Shown: positions 1 to 6,091, counted from the stretch's first letter. The stretch is DNA of 8,084 bases from Treponema sp. (GCA_031281855.1 JAITEW010000297.1:1-8084), one strand, 5' to 3'. Numbers and translations are program-made. The notes: a model not told the origin generated them from the sequence alone.

Positions 1-63
1 GGCGCAGCCAGAGGCAAAAAGAATGCTCGTAAAAACAACTACCGGAACAAATGAGTTTTTCAT
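1..63 (-). CDS. N-terminus of a lipoprotein, cut by the left window edge
   Basis: Reading the minus strand from the ATG at 63-61 gives 21 uninterrupted codons to the window edge. They begin Met-Lys-Asn-Ser, continue as a hydrophobic stretch rich in Val, Phe and Ile, and end Phe-Ala-Ser-Gly-Cys-Ala. This is a bacterial lipoprotein signal peptide: a short charged N-region, a hydrophobic core and a lipobox with the acylated Cys at residue 20. A strong ribosome binding site, AAGGGGG (minus strand, 75-69), lies 5 bases before the ATG and supports this start. The mature protein is outside the window, so its function cannot be given. It follows the aminopeptidase gene in the same direction, about 60 bases after its stop, and may have its own promoter. 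Confidence 0.75.
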   Translation of the reverse strand, partial: MKNSFVPVVVFTSILFASGCA

Positions 64-68
64 GAAAA

Positions 69-108
69 CCCCCTTGGAAAATATACTCCCCCGGAGGGTT
101 TCAGGCAA
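69..108 (-). promoter_or_regulatory. Promoter and RBS of the edge lipoprotein gene
   Basis: On the minus strand a -35 element TTGCCT (108-103) is followed, after 17 bases, by a -10 element TATATT (85-80), then the Shine-Dalgarno AAGGGGG (75-69). The spacing is ideal for a housekeeping sigma-70 promoter. The transcript start would fall at the very beginning of the ribosome binding site, which is tight and lowers confidence. The same -35 hexamer and spacer length occur before the ThuA-like gene. Confidence 0.45.
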
Positions 109-123
109 CGATCCAGGGACGCT

Positions 124-1215
124 TTAGCGTTTGTTCATCAGCTTTTCCTCCAGTTCAACCCGGGGATCGGCGCTTTTGCCTGTAAGGGTTTTTGCAGTTG
201 CGATAAAAGCCGGGAGGTCCGCGCCTGAGCGGGCATAGAGGTCTTTGAACCAGTCGTTTTCCTCGTAATAGAGGCGGTAGAGTTCAAGGTAGGCGTTGTT
301 CACTTTGAGGGTGGAAAAGCCCCGGTACCATTCGGTCTTGAACAGGGTATCGTAGTTTTCAGCAAAGCGTTTCTGGGCTGCGGCGATGATCTCCGCTTTC
401 TGCTTAAGCTTTTCTTCGCGGCTTATGCCGCTTGTATAGACCCCGTCCAGTTCCGCAATGAGTTCCTGAATAAACGCGATGTAGGCGGAGCCGTCCGCTT
501 TTGCGTCAGCGGCTTCCTGTTCGGCGCCGGCTGCCCCTGATGCGGCCGGGGCGGTCCCGGAGGAGGAAATTTTTTCCATATAAAGCCGGGAGCCTTCACT
601 GCCCACGAATTCCGCAAGTTCTTCGTTGAACTGGGAATGGTTTTTCAAATAAACCGTGGCATGGAGGAGTTCATGGATGATAAGATCCGCCAGTTCCCCG
701 GTAGAATATTCCTTCATATACGAGTAGAGGGGGTCCCGGAACCAGCCCAGAGTGCTGAAGGCGCTCACCCCTCGTATCCAGACATCCAGGTCCTTTTTCT
801 CCAGCTTTGCCTGTTCCTTCCGGGCATCATTGGGGTTGAAAAAACCTTTGTACGGGACCTTCCCTACTACCGGAAACCACCACTCGTACCGGGTAAAGGA
901 ATCCTTTGCTGAAGCGGAAACCACCGCAGCCAGGTAACCGCGGTCAAGCTCCACATAGCGGGTGTAATTCTTGCTTTCTTTTAGCCCCAGTTCCTCCATA
1001 GCGAAGCGGCGTATAGCTTCAACCTGTTCCGCGAAACGGCGGTCCTCTTCGCCGCCCTTTTCCGTCAGATCCTCCAGCGGGATCGCCCGGTTCAGGTAGC
1101 CCAGCATAGCCGTCCCCTGTTTGAGGGTGTAACAGCCTGAACACACGGCAGACACCGCCAGGATCAGCGCCGAGGAAATACATACCGGAATGCCTGGCCA
1201 AAACCAGGAATGCAT
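124..1215 (-). CDS. Putative lipid-anchored zinc aminopeptidase (PF10023-like)
   Basis: The 363-residue protein has a signal peptide ending in Val-Cys-Ser-Gly-Cys, with Cys28 as the likely acylation site, so it is probably a membrane-anchored lipoprotein facing the periplasm. The core contains the zinc-metallopeptidase motif HELLH (residues 181-185). About 12 residues later comes FNEELAEFVG (196-205), where a Glu could be the third zinc ligand in gluzincin fashion. The stretch VVGKVPYKGFF (116-126) is also typical of the 'putative aminopeptidase' family PF10023/COG4324. An Ala/Ser-rich low-complexity insert occupies about 216-244. The family assignment is from recognised motifs; aminopeptidase activity is only a family label. 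The start at 1215 is the only in-frame ATG before an upstream stop, but no good Shine-Dalgarno precedes it. It begins 24 bases after the ThuA-like stop, so the two genes are probably cotranscribed and this start may depend on coupling. Confidence 0.8.
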   Translation of the reverse strand: MHSWFWPGIPVCISSALILAVSAVCSGCYTLKQGTAMLGYLNRAIPLEDLTEKGGEEDRRFAEQVEAIRRFAMEELGLKESKNYTRYVELDRGYLAAVVSASAKDSFTRYEWWFPVVGKVPYKGFFNPNDARKEQAKLEKKDLDVWIRGVSAFSTLGWFRDPLYSYMKEYSTGELADLIIHELLHATVYLKNHSQFNEELAEFVGSEGSRLYMEKISSSGTAPAASGAAGAEQEAADAKADGSAYIAFIQELIAELDGVYTSGISREEKLKQKAEIIAAAQKRFAENYDTLFKTEWYRGFSTLKVNNAYLELYRLYYEENDWFKDLYARSGADLPAFIATAKTLTGKSADPRVELEEKLMNKR

Positions 1216-1239
1216 CGCTTTCGTTCGATCCGGGCCGCT

Positions 1240-2010
1240 TCAGCCCCGGGTTACAGGGGTAAAGCCGCCGCTGTCGCTCTCGTATTTTTCCAGAGCCGGC
1301 GCGTTGCCTGGCCCCCGGTCCCGGAGGCAGATCCGCAAAGGCGGGCACGCCCATTTTACGGCATTGGCGATCACAAGCTGGACCTCCTTCTGGTGATAAA
1401 CCGGGAAGGTTTCGTGGCCGTTCTGGAAGTAGAAAATTTTTCCTTCCCCCCTGCGCCAGGTGCAGCCTGAGCGGAAAATTTCGCCTCCCTGGAACCAACT
1501 GATGAACACCTGCTCATCAGGCGCAGGGATGCCGAAAGGTTCGCCGTAGGTTTCGTCATGAGGAACCACAAAGCTTTCGTCCAGGCCCTGGGCAATGGGG
1601 TGGTTGCGGATGATGTTCCAGAGCCGGACTTTTTCTCCCGCCTCGCGCCAGCGGAGCAGGGGGGTATCGGTGCCCATGAGCTTCTGAAAGGGCTTTGAAG
1701 CGTGGCCCGAATGGAGCACGATGAGGCCCATACCGTCCAGGACCCGCCTGACTACCCGGGCAACCGCCTCGTCATCTACTTCGTGATGCTTCATGTGGCC
1801 CCACCAGATGAGCACATCCGTGTCTTCCAGGGCTTCCTTGTTCAGGGTTTCCCTGTGATCTTTAAGGGTGGCGCAGCGAATCTTGCCGACAGCGCCGTCT
1901 TTTTCCAGAAACCCCTTTATGGCGCCGTGTATCCCGTCAGGATATATAGCCCGTACCGATTCTACCGTGGTTTCGTGGACATTTTCATTGTAAATCATCA
2001 CATTGATCAT
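1240..2010 (-). CDS. ThuA-like domain protein
   Basis: The 256-residue protein matches the ThuA family (PF06283), which has a class I glutamine-amidotransferase-like fold and is named after a Sinorhizobium trehalose-utilisation protein. Recognisable blocks are LIWWGHMKHHEV (67-78), GLIVLHSGH (95-103), HDETYGEPFG (151-160) and FYFQNGHETFPVYH (193-206), which is rich in conserved histidines as in sugar-linked ThuA proteins. There is no signal peptide or membrane segment, so it is cytoplasmic. Residues after about 222 form a tail rich in Pro, Arg and Gly with no family resemblance that I can see. The start is well set by AAGGAG (minus strand, 2023-2018), 7 bases before the ATG. It is probably the first gene of a minus-strand unit with the aminopeptidase. 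A role in disaccharide or keto-sugar metabolism is a family-level guess; no sugar genes are adjacent. Confidence 0.82.
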   Translation of the reverse strand: MINVMIYNENVHETTVESVRAIYPDGIHGAIKGFLEKDGAVGKIRCATLKDHRETLNKEALEDTDVLIWWGHMKHHEVDDEAVARVVRRVLDGMGLIVLHSGHASKPFQKLMGTDTPLLRWREAGEKVRLWNIIRNHPIAQGLDESFVVPHDETYGEPFGIPAPDEQVFISWFQGGEIFRSGCTWRRGEGKIFYFQNGHETFPVYHQKEVQLVIANAVKWACPPLRICLRDRGPGNAPALEKYESDSGGFTPVTRG

Positions 2011-2017
2011 AAAAACG

Positions 2018-2061
2018 CTCCTTGATTAACATAGTATACCTCTTTTATGCGGAATAGGCAA
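2018..2061 (-). promoter_or_regulatory. Promoter and RBS of the ThuA-like gene
   Basis: On the minus strand TTGCCT (2061-2056) and TATACT (2038-2033) are separated by 17 bases, a good sigma-70 arrangement. The Shine-Dalgarno AAGGAG (2023-2018) follows, 7 bases before the ATG at 2010. The predicted 5' leader is short, around 15-20 bases. The -35 element abuts an inverted repeat at 2061-2083, so a repressor or activator could act there. Confidence 0.6.
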
Positions 2062-2083
2062 AGCAGGCATCAGATCCCTGCTT
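2061..2083. repeat. Inverted repeat between divergent genes, candidate operator
   Basis: AAGCAGG (2061-2067) and CCTGCTT (2077-2083) are perfect 7-base inverted arms around a 9-base centre. Two further pairs form outside a one-base bulge. The dyad touches the -35 of the ThuA-like promoter and overlaps the proposed -35 of the nickel/cobalt operon. It is therefore well placed to bind a dimeric regulator affecting both directions. A T-rich stretch follows at about 2091-2115, so a weak plus-strand terminator is an alternative reading, although no plus-strand gene lies upstream. Confidence 0.4.
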
Positions 2084-2110
2084 GCATAATTCTTTTTTCT
2101 ATTTTATTCT
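2082..2110 (+). promoter_or_regulatory. Candidate promoter of the nickel/cobalt transport operon
   Basis: TTGCAT (2082-2087) and TATTCT (2105-2110) are 17 bases apart. This is the best sigma-70-like pair I found upstream of the operon, but each hexamer deviates from consensus. It would start transcription near 2117 and leave a leader of about 120 bases. Confidence 0.3.
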
Positions 2111-2116
2111 TTTTTC

Positions 2117-2239
2117 GAACGGTATGAAGCCGTCTCCTGCAGCCTGCGGGGTCTTCTGCAGCGCAAAACTTCTATGAAGGAAGCCCAATCTCTCAAAACC
2201 GTTTAATACGGTTAATTCTTTCTTTTATGGAGGTTTTTT
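2117..2239 (+). promoter_or_regulatory. Structured leader of the Ni/Co operon (unassigned)
   Basis: The roughly 120 bases before the transporter start can form several small hairpins: ACGG/CCGT (2119-2122 with 2130-2133), CTGCAG/CTGCAG (2137-2142 with 2156-2161), CTTC/GAAG (2169-2172 with 2176-2179) and AACCGT/ACGGTT (2197-2202 with 2208-2213). A 12-base direct repeat, GTCTcCTGCAGC (2132-2143) and GTCTtCTGCAGC (2151-2162), has starts 19 bases apart. TATGAAG also occurs twice, 50 bases apart. The region ends in a good ribosome binding site, GGAGG (2229-2233), 6 bases before the ATG. I recognise no known riboswitch consensus. It could be a metal-responsive operator region or a regulatory RNA leader. 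Confidence 0.35.
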
Positions 2240-3250
2240 ATGCACATGGCAGATGCGTTGATATCCCCCGCTGTGGGCGGTGTAATGTGGGCCGCCAGCG
2301 CCGGGGCGCTTGCCTGGTCAACGGCAAAAATCAAAAACGAGCTTGGGGAAAAGAAACTTCCCGTCATGGCAGTGGCGGGCGCGTTTGTTTTCGCCGCGCA
2401 GATGATCAATTTTACGATTCCCGCCACGGGGTCCTCGGGGCACATCGGCGGCGGTATTCTTCTTGCCGGCTTTTTGGGGCCAGCTCCGGCGCTGCTGACG
2501 ATCGCGGCGGTGCTTTTGGTGCAGGCCCTGTTTTTCGCCGACGGCGGCCTTCTGGCTTTTGGCTGTAATGTCTTTAACATGGGCGTAATCCCCTGCCTTC
2601 TGGCCTATCCCTTTATTTTTAAGCCACTGGCAAAGAATTTCAAACCCGGACGCATCGCGCTTGCCGCTTCTGCAGCGGTAATCGCCGGCCTTCCGCTGGG
2701 CGCGTTTTTTGTGGTGCTTGAAACCCTTATTTCGGGTATTACGGCGCTTCCGTTCGGCACTTTCGTACTTTTAATGCTGCCCATTCACATTGCCATCGCC
2801 GTCGGCGAGGCGGCAGCCACATCGGCGGTGCTCATTTTCGTGCACAGGATGCGCCCGGAGATTTTGGAATCAAGCGCGTCAGGCGCTCTCGTTTCCCAGG
2901 GCGTACCGGTGAAGAGAGTGGTGGTTGCTTTAGGCGCTGCGGCGCTTATTACCGGCGCCCTGCTGTCGCTCTTCGCTTCGGCTTATCCCGACGGGCTTGA
3001 GTGGTCCATCGAAAAGGTTACAGGCAGTACGGAACTTGAAGCTGAAGGCGCTGTCTACGCAGGCGCCGGGGCTTTGCAGGAAACGACTTCTTTCATGCCT
3101 GATTACAATTTCAAGGGAGCCGGCGAGGACGCGCCGCCTGTAGGCGCCAGCGTTGCCGGCATTGTGGGAGCGTTAATCACCTGCGTCCTGGCAGGCGGAA
3201 TTGGTTTTGTTATCTCTGCGGCAAAGCGCAAAAAGGCGCAAGCTGCATAG
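2240..3250 (+). CDS. cbiM: ECF nickel/cobalt importer, fused M+N substrate-binding subunit
   Basis: This 336-residue polytopic membrane protein is the substrate-capture (S) component of a group I energy-coupling-factor importer for Ni2+ or Co2+. It starts Met-His, as in CbiM/NikM, where the N-terminal amine and His2 coordinate the metal. That strongly supports the ATG at 2240, which also has GGAGG 6 bases upstream. A further conserved His lies in SSGHIGG (His68), matching the third ligand region, followed by VLLVQALFFADGGLLAFGCNVFNMG (90-114, typical core). From about residue 225 a CbiN/NikN-like module is fused: a membrane segment (226-247), an extracytoplasmic loop with PDGLEWS (250-256) and FMPDYNF (285-291), and a second membrane segment (301-326). 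The fusion means no separate N gene is needed. Nickel and cobalt cannot be told apart from sequence alone. It heads a three-gene operon with cbiQ and cbiO. Confidence 0.93.
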   Translation: MHMADALISPAVGGVMWAASAGALAWSTAKIKNELGEKKLPVMAVAGAFVFAAQMINFTIPATGSSGHIGGGILLAGFLGPAPALLTIAAVLLVQALFFADGGLLAFGCNVFNMGVIPCLLAYPFIFKPLAKNFKPGRIALAASAAVIAGLPLGAFFVVLETLISGITALPFGTFVLLMLPIHIAIAVGEAAATSAVLIFVHRMRPEILESSASGALVSQGVPVKRVVVALGAAALITGALLSLFASAYPDGLEWSIEKVTGSTELEAEGAVYAGAGALQETTSFMPDYNFKGAGEDAPPVGASVAGIVGALITCVLAGGIGFVISAAKRKKAQAA

Positions 3251-3262
3251 TAATTGTAAAGC

Positions 3263-4108
3263 ATGCCGAATATCCAGCGTTCTGTGGACGGGCTTTCGTT
3301 GTTTGAGAAATTCTCACAGCAGCAAAGCTGCGTCCACAATCTTCACCCTGCTGTAAAGATTTTGGGGACTCTTGTCTATATTGGGGCGCTCGTGTCTTTT
3401 GAACGCCATACTGTGAGCGCAATGCTTCCGTTTGTTTTTTATCCTTTGATCATGGCGCCTCTGGCGGGCATACCGTTACGTTTTTTATTCAGCCGGGCTC
3501 TTTTTGCGGCGCCCTTTGTGTTTTTCGCAGGCTTGGGCAATGTCTTTTTTGAAAGGCCGCCGGCTTACGTTATCGGGAACCTCGTCCTGAGCGCCGGCGT
3601 TCTTTCCCTCGCGTCCCTGGTGCTCAGGGCTGTACTCTGCGTAAGCGCTGCGGTACTCCTCGCGTCGGTAACAACCATAAGCGGCATTTCCGCGCAGCTC
3701 CGCCGCTTCGGAGTTCCGGCGCTTCCGGTGATGCTCTTTGAGATGACCTTCCGTTATATTGGCGTGCTCGGCCCGGAAGCGGCGGCAATGCACACGGCGT
3801 ATCATCTGCGGGGAGGGCTGCACCGCGCCGGCCATCCTGAGTACAAAAAACGCGGCGTGGATATAAAACACTTCGGCATGTTCGCGGGATCGTTTTTTTT
3901 GCGGACCCTGGACCGCAGCGAGCGGATTTACGCGGCTATGAAGTGCCGGGGCTATTCCCTTGACGTGAAAACAAAACCGGCCCAGGTTGTGAAAAAGGCC
4001 GATGTTATTTTTTTCGCCGCCCTGGTCATATCCTGCGCCCTGTGCAGGGCCTTTGACCTTCCCCTCATTGCCGGCGAAGCTATTCTCTCCCTTTACAGTA
4101 TGCTTTAA
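3263..4108 (+). CDS. cbiQ: ECF transporter T-component, CbiQ/NikQ type
   Basis: The 281-residue membrane protein couples the ATPase to the metal-binding subunit. The N-terminus (DGLSLFEKFSQQQSCVHNLHP) and the several hydrophobic segments (about 31-50, 52-75, 78-97, 105-137 and 247-264) fit CbiQ. The two cytoplasmic coupling motifs with a conserved Arg-Gly, which contact the ATPase, are visible as AYHLRG (179-184) and AMKCRG (225-230). Length is normal for the family. The ATG lies 12 bases after the previous stop and is preceded only by a weak purine stretch, so translation probably depends on coupling to the upstream gene. It acts in the inner membrane. Confidence 0.92.
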   Translation: MPNIQRSVDGLSLFEKFSQQQSCVHNLHPAVKILGTLVYIGALVSFERHTVSAMLPFVFYPLIMAPLAGIPLRFLFSRALFAAPFVFFAGLGNVFFERPPAYVIGNLVLSAGVLSLASLVLRAVLCVSAAVLLASVTTISGISAQLRRFGVPALPVMLFEMTFRYIGVLGPEAAAMHTAYHLRGGLHRAGHPEYKKRGVDIKHFGMFAGSFFLRTLDRSERIYAAMKCRGYSLDVKTKPAQVVKKADVIFFAALVISCALCRAFDLPLIAGEAILSLYSML

Positions 4109-4119
4109 TCTGTTATTTT

Positions 4120-4833
4120 ATGGATATGGAAAGGAACGTGATACTGGAACTGCGCAGCCTGTCGTCGGTGCACGCCAACGGGAGCCCTGCTGTCAGGGAC
4201 TTGAGTTTTACCGTAGAAGAAGGCGCTTCCGTTGCGGTGCTGGGCGCTAACGGAGCGGGAAAAACGAGCCTGTTTTTAACCCTTACCGGCATTCTGGCCA
4301 TACAAAGCGGCGCTGTTAAAGCCGGCGGCCTGGAACTCAACAGCAAAAACGCCGGAGCCGTCCGCTCCGCTATGGGCCTGGTTTTTCAAAACCCCGACGA
4401 CCAGCTTTTTATGCCGACTGTTTGGGACGACGTGCTTTTCGGCCCCCGAAATTTATCGCTTTCCGAAGAAGAATGCGCCGGACGCGCTCTGGCGAGCCTG
4501 CGGGAAACAGGCATCGAAGAACTCAAAGACCGCTCGCCGCTCCATCTTTCAGGAGGCGAAAAGCGCATGGCCGCTATCGCCGGGGTACTCGCGATGAGGC
4601 CAAAGATACTGCTGCTGGACGAGCCTACAGCCTTTCTCGACCCCAAAGCGATACGCTCTCTCGGCGTTGTCCTTAAATCCCTCGGGCAGACAAAACTCAT
4701 TGCCACCCACAACCTCAGTTTCGCCAGGGAGGTCTGTTCAAAGGTCCTTATCCTGAAAAAAGGCGCCCTCCTCACCGAAGGGAGCATATCGCTTCTGGAT
4801 GACAAAGACGTGATTGAAGAGGCGTTTTTCTAA
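4120..4833 (+). CDS. cbiO: ECF transporter ATPase, CbiO/NikO type
   Basis: This 237-residue ABC ATPase energises metal uptake. All nucleotide-binding motifs are present: Walker A GANGAGKT (42-49), Q-loop FQNPDDQLF (89-97, the form usual in ECF ATPases), signature LSGGEKR (143-149), Walker B ILLLDEP (163-169) with Asp167 and Glu168, D-loop FLD (172-174) and switch His197 in ATHN. No key residue is missing. Length is slightly short for the family (about 270), lacking some C-terminal sequence. The gap to cbiQ is 11 bases and there is no clear Shine-Dalgarno before the ATG at 4120. An ATG two codons later is possible. Only one ATPase gene is present, so it presumably acts as a homodimer. The gene ends 6 bases from a convergent gene, with no strong terminator visible between them. 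Confidence 0.94.
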   Translation: MDMERNVILELRSLSSVHANGSPAVRDLSFTVEEGASVAVLGANGAGKTSLFLTLTGILAIQSGAVKAGGLELNSKNAGAVRSAMGLVFQNPDDQLFMPTVWDDVLFGPRNLSLSEEECAGRALASLRETGIEELKDRSPLHLSGGEKRMAAIAGVLAMRPKILLLDEPTAFLDPKAIRSLGVVLKSLGQTKLIATHNLSFAREVCSKVLILKKGALLTEGSISLLDDKDVIEEAFF

Positions 4834-4839
4834 AGACCG

Positions 4840-5289
4840 CTAACGGGAAGGGCTTTTTCCGGTTCCTCTGCACCGCGAGCAGCCCAGGACATGGACATGG
4901 GAACGGCGGCGCGGGCGCTCGAACATACGGGCCACCAGGATTTCATCGTCTTTCAGGACCCTGCCGCAGACCGGGCAGACCCGGGCCCTGTCGCCGCGAA
5001 GGCAGTAGACGCAGCCCCGTATGTGCATGAACCGGTCCTTTCCGCCGTTAAGGGAAGGGAAGGCCGAAGATTTGACCAGCTCCCCTTCGCTTAGTTTCGC
5101 TGAACATACCGGGCAGGTCTGGGGAGCGCCGGGAAAACTTTCGCCTCCGGGCCGCCGCCCCCGCCGTTTCCGGTAATGGCCTCCTCCGGCATGGGCGCTT
5201 ATGCCTACGCCCAAAAAGAGGGTATAACCGAACCAGAGCAGGACAGTAGCGATGATGACAAAAAACAGAACCTGAATAAAATGGCCCAT
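4840..5289 (-). CDS. Membrane-anchored protein with two tandem zinc-ribbon-like units
   Basis: The 149-residue protein begins with one hydrophobic segment (about 4-30). A basic Gly/Arg-rich linker (34-50) follows, suggesting a single-pass anchor with a cytoplasmic C-terminal part. The rest is two copies of the same unit. Unit 1 has CPVC (59-62) and, 31 residues later, CVYC (93-96) preceded by HIRG. Unit 2 has CPVC (105-108) and, 29 residues later, CSRC (137-140) preceded by HVLG. Each unit has four cysteines plus a nearby His, as expected for a structural zinc site; glutamates and hydrophobic positions between them also align (SEGELV / KDDEIL). I do not recognise a named family. The ATG at 5289 is the first possible start after an in-frame stop, with GAAGGGA about 12 bases upstream. 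It is convergent with cbiO and divergent from rsmI. Metal or nucleic-acid binding is possible but unproven. Confidence 0.8.
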   Translation of the reverse strand: MGHFIQVLFFVIIATVLLWFGYTLFLGVGISAHAGGGHYRKRRGRRPGGESFPGAPQTCPVCSAKLSEGELVKSSAFPSLNGGKDRFMHIRGCVYCLRGDRARVCPVCGRVLKDDEILVARMFERPRRRSHVHVLGCSRCRGTGKSPSR

Positions 5290-5301
5290 ATCCGCGATCT
5301 A

Positions 5302-5321
5302 TCCCTTCAATCCTCAATATA
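5302..5321 (-). promoter_or_regulatory. -10 and RBS of the zinc-ribbon gene
   Basis: On the minus strand TATATT (5321-5316) is a good -10 element, and a GAAGGGA ribosome binding site follows just downstream (5308-5302). No convincing -35 is seen 16-18 bases upstream. It interlocks with the -10-like element of rsmI on the other strand. Confidence 0.35.
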
Positions 5322-5322
5322 C

Positions 5323-5328
5323 TATACT
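5323..5328 (+). promoter_or_regulatory. -10 element of rsmI, possible leaderless transcript
   Basis: TATACT at 5323-5328 is a near-consensus -10, and the GTG start of rsmI follows after 7 bases. Transcription from it would begin at or within a base of the start codon, so the mRNA could be leaderless. The -35 region is poor (TATCCC at the expected place). Confidence 0.4.
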
Positions 5329-5335
5329 GCGTTTA

Positions 5336-6043
5336 GTGGCAGTTTTATATATTATCGGAACCCCAATCGGGAATTTGGGAGATTTAAGCTTCAGGGCAGT
5401 GGAAATCCTCAAAAACGCCGATCTTGTGGCCTGCGAGGACACCCGGCAGACCCTTAAACTCCTGAGCCGCTTCGGAATTTCCGTCAAAATGCTTTCCTGC
5501 AGGGCTCAAAATGAGGAATTTGCCGCAGAAAAAGTCATCGCGGCCCTGCAAGGAGGGGCGACTGTGGCTTATGCAAGCGACGCAGGGACCCCGGCGCTCA
5601 GCGATCCCGGGGCTGTTTTGGTCCAAAAGGCCGCTGCCGCCGGTTTTCCGGTTATCCCCGTACCGGGGCCTTCAGCCTTTGCCGCGCTGTTAAGCGTTGC
5701 CGGGGGTATGGATAAAAGCGTCATTTTTGAGGGTTTTTTGTCCCCAAAACCGGGCAGAAGGCGTTCCCGGCTCAGGGAACTCCTGGATTCAGGCGCCGGC
5801 TTCGTCCTTTATGAATCTCCGTTCCGAATCCTTAAGCTTTTGGAAGATCTGGCCGATTTAGATAATGAACGGTACGTCTGTGTAGGAAAAGAGATGACCA
5901 AAGTTCATGAGGAGTACCTCCGGGGCTCTGCACGGGAAATTCACTTGACTTTTATTGAAAAAAGCAGCAAAAATGAAATACGGGGTGAATTTTCCGTCTA
6001 CGTATCCGGGAGGATAAGGCGGATGGAGGAAGGACGTGAATAA
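5336..6043 (+). CDS. rsmI: 16S rRNA (cytidine1402-2'-O)-methyltransferase RsmI
   Basis: RsmI uses S-adenosylmethionine to methylate the ribose of C1402 in 16S rRNA at the ribosomal P site. The 235 residues show the family's blocks in order: GTPIGNLGD (8-16), CEDTR (33-37), SDAGTPALSDPG (81-92), PGPSA (110-114), FEGFL (131-135), YESPFR (159-164, usually YESPHR) and KEMTKVHEE (185-193). It is shorter than the Escherichia coli protein (about 286) and seems to lack the C-terminal extra domain. The family's N-terminal block begins almost at once, so the GTG at 5336 must be the start; no ATG is available in frame. No Shine-Dalgarno precedes it. The 3' end of the gene forms the first arm of its terminator. 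Confidence 0.95.
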   Translation: MAVLYIIGTPIGNLGDLSFRAVEILKNADLVACEDTRQTLKLLSRFGISVKMLSCRAQNEEFAAEKVIAALQGGATVAYASDAGTPALSDPGAVLVQKAAAAGFPVIPVPGPSAFAALLSVAGGMDKSVIFEGFLSPKPGRRRSRLRELLDSGAGFVLYESPFRILKLLEDLADLDNERYVCVGKEMTKVHEEYLRGSAREIHLTFIEKSSKNEIRGEFSVYVSGRIRRMEEGRE

Positions 6044-6066
6044 CGTGTAAACTATTCACGTTTTTA
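6034..6066 (+). terminator. Intrinsic terminator of rsmI
   Basis: ACGTGAATA (6034-6042) and TATTCACGT (6053-6061) form a perfect 9-base stem with a 10-base loop, followed by a T-tract (6061-6065). The first arm overlaps the last codons and stop codon of rsmI. The stem is only moderately G+C rich, so termination may be partial. The loop holds the -35 of the flgM promoter. Confidence 0.7.
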
Positions 6067-6075
6067 TGCCGATAA
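6048..6075 (+). promoter_or_regulatory. Sigma-28 (FliA/SigD) promoter of flgM
   Basis: TAAA (6048-6051), a 16-base spacer and GCCGATAA (6068-6075) match the flagellar sigma-28 consensus, TAAA-N15-GCCGATAA, with a perfect 8/8 -10 element; 14-16 base spacers are tolerated by sigma-28-type promoters. Transcription would start near 6081-6083, leaving only about 10 bases before the flgM start. FlgM inhibits sigma-28, so this promoter implies autoregulation. Confidence 0.85.
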
Positions 6076-6091
6076 TGAGTGTAGGTAGGAT

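Noticed and set aside
81..100. Terminator hairpin of the aminopeptidase gene (CTCC/GGAG)
   Set aside because: The stem is only 4 bases, and the following A+T stretch is better explained as the -10 of the lipoprotein promoter.
2122..2149. NikR operator beginning GTATGA
   Set aside because: The left half-site GTATGA is present at 2122-2127, but the matching TCATAC is absent at the required 16-base spacing.
2101..2239. Cobalamin or NiCo riboswitch before cbiM
   Set aside because: The genomic context fits, but I cannot find the conserved B12-box core or the paired conserved G-rich junction pieces of NiCo riboswitches. Only generic small hairpins are visible.
4386..4805. Antisense reading frame inside cbiO, and a similar one at 1019-1498 within the minus-strand genes
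   Set aside because: They lie over genes with complete, recognisable motifs and have Arg/Ser/Pro-rich, low-information translations typical of G+C-rich shadow frames.
4834..4875. Bidirectional terminator between cbiO and the zinc-ribbon gene
   Set aside because: Only short broken pairings are visible (GGAA/TTCC, ACCG/CGGT) without a clear stem plus T-tract.
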